This document shows, piece by piece, positions 61,585 through 64,000 of a stretch of 64,000 bases of DNA. Location of the stretch: the NCBI GenBank assembly GCA_913056455.1, contig CAJXMJ010000002.1, positions 663,665 to 727,664 on the forward strand. The letters are read 5' to 3'. Numbering within the stretch: position 1 is the stretch's first letter; every line of letters begins with the position of its first letter. The notes beneath the pieces were generated by a model, which worked only from the letters and a program-made list of their open reading frames with translations, made no database searches and was not told where the DNA came from. This stretch comes from an uncultured Fodinibius sp. Lineage in GTDB: Bacteria > Bacteroidota > Rhodothermia > Balneolales > Balneolaceae. Position numbers and translations under genes: made by a program.

Positions 61585-61669
61585 ATTAACGGAAATAAGA
61601 GTTGAATAGATTGTGAAACATCAACCTAACAATCGTCTTTGGCGTGGTGTACTAACGAAATCTTAAAAA

Positions 61670-61687
61670 TGTTAATTAAATGTTAAC
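61670..61687. promoter_or_regulatory. possible regulator binding motif upstream of kinase gene
   Basis: TGTTAAT (61670-61676) and TGTTAAC (61681-61687) are direct repeats one helical turn apart, 65 nt before the kinase ATG. They resemble the three YGTTARC repeats at 63821-63868. Confidence 0.4.
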
Positions 61688-61751
61688 GGGTGGAGGTAAG
61701 GAATTAACTTTTATAAATTTTAAAAAAGCGAAGTTGAATAGATGATTAGAT

Positions 61752-63053
61752 ATGGTCTTCTCTCCCCAAAAGATATATCTGGTTATTGCGCTCACGCTAC
61801 TGGCCCTTGTTGGTATTCTCGTAGTTCAATTTTTTTGGGTTGATGCTGCAGTTGATGCAGAGAAAAGTCAGTTTGACCGAGAGTTTTCTGTCATTGCCCA
61901 AGATCTAAGAAGTGATATAGAATCGGACTCGCTGCTTCAAAAGCCGATACTAACCTATATTTCGGAAGTCCCGGGTCAGCACCCCGACAGCCTCTCTGAA
62001 GAAAAAAATGCATTCAAAGCGCATCTGCGTACTACAATCGATTCTGTTTTCAACCGGAACAAGATGGATATTGAATATGAGTTTGGACTTGTATTACATG
62101 AACCCGGCTGCAGGGACGGAGCCGAACAAGAAGAGGTCTTGTTTAGCACGATGTCTGCCCAAAACTCTGATCCCATCCTAAATACCAAGTACAAAACCTG
62201 CAACTGTGTGCTGAATGATCAGGCACATATTAACTTCTACTTCCCCAACAAAAGTTTCTTTATTGCCAAACAGATAGGATGGATGCTTGGGCTCTCTATT
62301 CTCTGTATTCTAATTGTTGTGGGATGTTTTGTCTTTACTATTATGACGATACGTCGGCAAAAGCGACTGGCTGAAATGAAGAATGATTTTATCAATAATA
62401 TGACGCATGAGTTTAAGACCCCCATATTCTCAATATCACTGGCCTCCAAAGCGATTAGAAAGATCGAGGAGATTCAAGAATCCCCCAAATTAAAGAAGTA
62501 TCTCAACTTAATTGACGATGAAAACAAGCGGCTCAAAGATCAGGTCAACAAGGTGTTGCAAATGGCGCTGGTCGATGCCAGTGAATCACGCCTTAATAAA
62601 GAAGAAGTGGATATCCACCGAGTTATCAAAGACGTTGCCAGCAGTTTTGACCTGAAGTTGGAAGAACAGGGTGGGGCCATTAATTTCCAGCTTAATGCCA
62701 ACAAGCACTTGATCAAAGCGGACGAGACGCATCTTTCCAATATCTTTCGGAGCCTAATTGATAACGCCATTAAATATTCTGAGGAGCAGCCCGAAATAGT
62801 GATATCCACTCGGGACAAGGAAGACGGCGTTTGCTTTAGCATTGCGGATAACGGAATAGGGATGGATTCCCAAACCCAGGAGCATATTTTTGATAAGTTT
62901 TATCGTGCGCAGTCGGGGGACCGCCATGACGTGAAGGGATTTGGTCTGGGCCTCAGCTATGTGAAAAATATTGTAGAAGCGCATCAGGGCTGGATCAAAC
63001 TCAAAAGTAAAGTTAACAAGGGGAGTACGTTTACCATTTTTCTGCCCGCTTAA
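61752..63053 (+). CDS. membrane sensor histidine kinase
   Basis: A 433-residue kinase with two membrane helices (about 10-30 and 175-200, IGWMLGLSILCILIVVGCFVFTI). They bracket an extracytoplasmic domain of about 145 residues with several cysteines (EPGCRD, TCNCVLN). The transmitter has NNMTHEFKTPIFSISLASKAI with the phospho-His, N-box FRSLIDNAIKYSEEQ, G-box DNGIGMDSQTQEHIFDKFYR and GFGLGLSYVKNIVEAHQG. The response regulator gene starts 11 nt downstream. The architecture is frequent in Bacteroidota-like envelope-stress systems; the signal is not known. Confidence 0.93.
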   Translation: MVFSPQKIYLVIALTLLALVGILVVQFFWVDAAVDAEKSQFDREFSVIAQDLRSDIESDSLLQKPILTYISEVPGQHPDSLSEEKNAFKAHLRTTIDSVFNRNKMDIEYEFGLVLHEPGCRDGAEQEEVLFSTMSAQNSDPILNTKYKTCNCVLNDQAHINFYFPNKSFFIAKQIGWMLGLSILCILIVVGCFVFTIMTIRRQKRLAEMKNDFINNMTHEFKTPIFSISLASKAIRKIEEIQESPKLKKYLNLIDDENKRLKDQVNKVLQMALVDASESRLNKEEVDIHRVIKDVASSFDLKLEEQGGAINFQLNANKHLIKADETHLSNIFRSLIDNAIKYSEEQPEIVISTRDKEDGVCFSIADNGIGMDSQTQEHIFDKFYRAQSGDRHDVKGFGLGLSYVKNIVEAHQGWIKLKSKVNKGSTFTIFLPA

Positions 63054-63064
63054 TATTCCGTGTT

Positions 63065-63745
63065 ATGAGTAATCAGCTGTTACTTGTAGAGGATGATGAA
63101 AATTTGGGATACATCCTCAAAGAATACCTACAGATGAATGAGTTTGCTGTTGACTGGGCAAAAGACGGGGAGGAGGGATTGTCTGACGTAAAAAGTAACG
63201 ATTATGATCTCTGTATCTTGGATATCATGATGCCGAAAAAGGATGGGTTCACGTTGGCCAAAGAAATAAAAGATCTCAATAAAGAGTTGCCGTTTATTTT
63301 TCTGACGGCTAAAACGCTGAAAGTTGACAAGCTAAAGGGATTTGATCTGGGAGCCGATGACTATATCGTAAAGCCGGTGGATGAAGAACTGCTAATTGCC
63401 CGAATTAGAGCCGTCTTAAATCGCTTTGACGATGATCCGTCGGCCGATACAGGTACATATACCGTTGGCGACTATACGTTTGAGGTGGACAAAAGAAGGT
63501 TGGTAAATGGTGATCAAGAACAATCATTAACACCTCGGGAGGCCGACTTACTAAGCTTGTTTTGCGAGAGAAAGGGAGAGCTATTGACCCGAAAACATGC
63601 ACTGAAAGAAATATGGGGCGAAAAAAACTACTTCAACCGACGTATTATGGATGTCTATATTTCAAAGCTTCGAAAGTATTTGTCCGATGACCCTGATGTG
63701 GAAATAAAAAATGTGCACAGCAAGGGATTTATCCTCTCTGATTGA
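63065..63745 (+). CDS. OmpR-family response regulator
   Basis: A 226-residue regulator paired with the preceding kinase. The receiver domain has LVEDDENLGYILKEYL, phospho-acceptor Asp in LCILDIMMPKKDG, Thr in IFLTAKTLK and Lys in DYIVKPVDEEL. The winged-helix DNA-binding domain has TPREADLLSLFCERKGELLTRKHALKEIWGEKNYFN and RRIMDVYISKLRKYLS. Candidate binding sites are YGTTARC repeats after its stop, in front of the next gene, and upstream of its own operon. Confidence 0.94.
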   Translation: MSNQLLLVEDDENLGYILKEYLQMNEFAVDWAKDGEEGLSDVKSNDYDLCILDIMMPKKDGFTLAKEIKDLNKELPFIFLTAKTLKVDKLKGFDLGADDYIVKPVDEELLIARIRAVLNRFDDDPSADTGTYTVGDYTFEVDKRRLVNGDQEQSLTPREADLLSLFCERKGELLTRKHALKEIWGEKNYFNRRIMDVYISKLRKYLSDDPDVEIKNVHSKGFILSD

Positions 63746-63820
63746 TTCCCCTTCTTTACGTCATCATTTCTTATAGTGGAGTATTCTTATAATATATATT
63801 AGCCCCCATAATTTAAGTTT

Positions 63821-63868
63821 CGTTAACGTTTTTAAGGTTTTGTTAGCGCAATTTAACCTCTCGTTAAC
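63821..63868 (+). promoter_or_regulatory. three phased YGTTARC repeats
   Basis: CGTTAAC (63821-63827), TGTTAGC (63841-63847) and CGTTAAC (63862-63868) lie in the same orientation at 20- and 21-bp intervals, two helical turns apart. They are 67 nt upstream of the next ATG, which suggests side-by-side binding of an OmpR-type regulator. Confidence 0.5.
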
Positions 63869-63934
63869 TCACACTTCGGTCATATATGCGTATGATCAAG
63901 TGAATAATAATGAGTAACCAAACGGAGGTTAATT

Positions 63935-64000
63935 ATGAAGACGATCAAAATGATAAGCCTGCTTTTTATAGCTTTTTTCACACTGGCGATTACGGCAACA
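63935..64000 (+). CDS. start of an exported protein, partial
   Basis: ATG 63935 is preceded by CGGAGGT at 63922-63928, the best Shine-Dalgarno in the window's right part. Only 22 codons are visible (MKTIKMISLLFIAFFTLAITAT), a typical signal peptide core. The mature part is outside the window. The YGTTARC repeats upstream suggest control by the two-component pair before it. Confidence 0.7.
   Translation, partial: MKTIKMISLLFIAFFTLAITAT

Overview
The window looks like a piece of a Bacteroidota/Balneolota-type chromosome: about 40 % GC by eye, weak Shine-Dalgarno signals, PAS-rich histidine kinases of the HWE/HisKA_2 class, DUF4382 lipoproteins, a DUF4920 protein, and a tRNA with no encoded CCA. 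The phylum is an inference from gene content; no rRNA is present to confirm it.

Layout. (1) 1-10300 is chromosome: two large multi-PAS histidine kinases, a tandem pair of DUF4382 lipoproteins with matching terminators, and a membrane histidine kinase with an OB-fold-like sensor. (2) 10301-44448 is a 34.1-kb integrative element inserted at the 3' end of a tRNA-Asp gene. A 44-bp perfect direct repeat bounds it; the intact tRNA is at the right end and the duplicated tRNA 3' end at the left. Tandem CTGTCCCA motifs lie inside both ends. A P4-type tyrosine integrase next to the left end has an in-frame TGA. (3) 44449-64000 is chromosome again: apaG, glutathione peroxidase, manC, a PhoR/PhoB-like pair, ruvA/ruvC, an AGCS symporter, coaX, MarC, a free-Met-sulfoxide reductase, a serine hydrolase, a BNR-repeat protein and another two-component pair.

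The element's cargo is a defence island. At its centre is a co-oriented operon (21424-32596) that starts with an unusual 920-aa protein: HARE-like winged helix, a degenerate N6-adenine methyltransferase, an HsdS-like target-recognition region and a histidine-kinase transmitter. A 312-aa receiver protein follows with a 1-nt overlap, then hsdM, hsdS, an McrB-like GTPase and an McrC-like nuclease. The operon is divergent from a sigma-54 activator whose N-terminal half resembles the CARF domain of RtcR, and a sigma-54-like -24/-12 element lies in the 136-bp gap. hsdR and a YgjP-like metallopeptidase follow separately. Between mcrC and hsdR sits an antisense three-gene cassette: an unknown protein, a PD-(D/E)XK nuclease and a beta-CASP-like metallo-beta-lactamase.

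Around this core are two candidate HEPN proteins, two further PD-(D/E)XK proteins (one with a RAMA domain), several small membrane proteins, an XRE regulator and a second, catalytic-domain-only tyrosine recombinase. My working hypothesis is that the CARF/sigma-54 protein switches on a restriction operon which also carries its own DNA-recognising phosphorelay. I cannot test whether this arrangement is already described.
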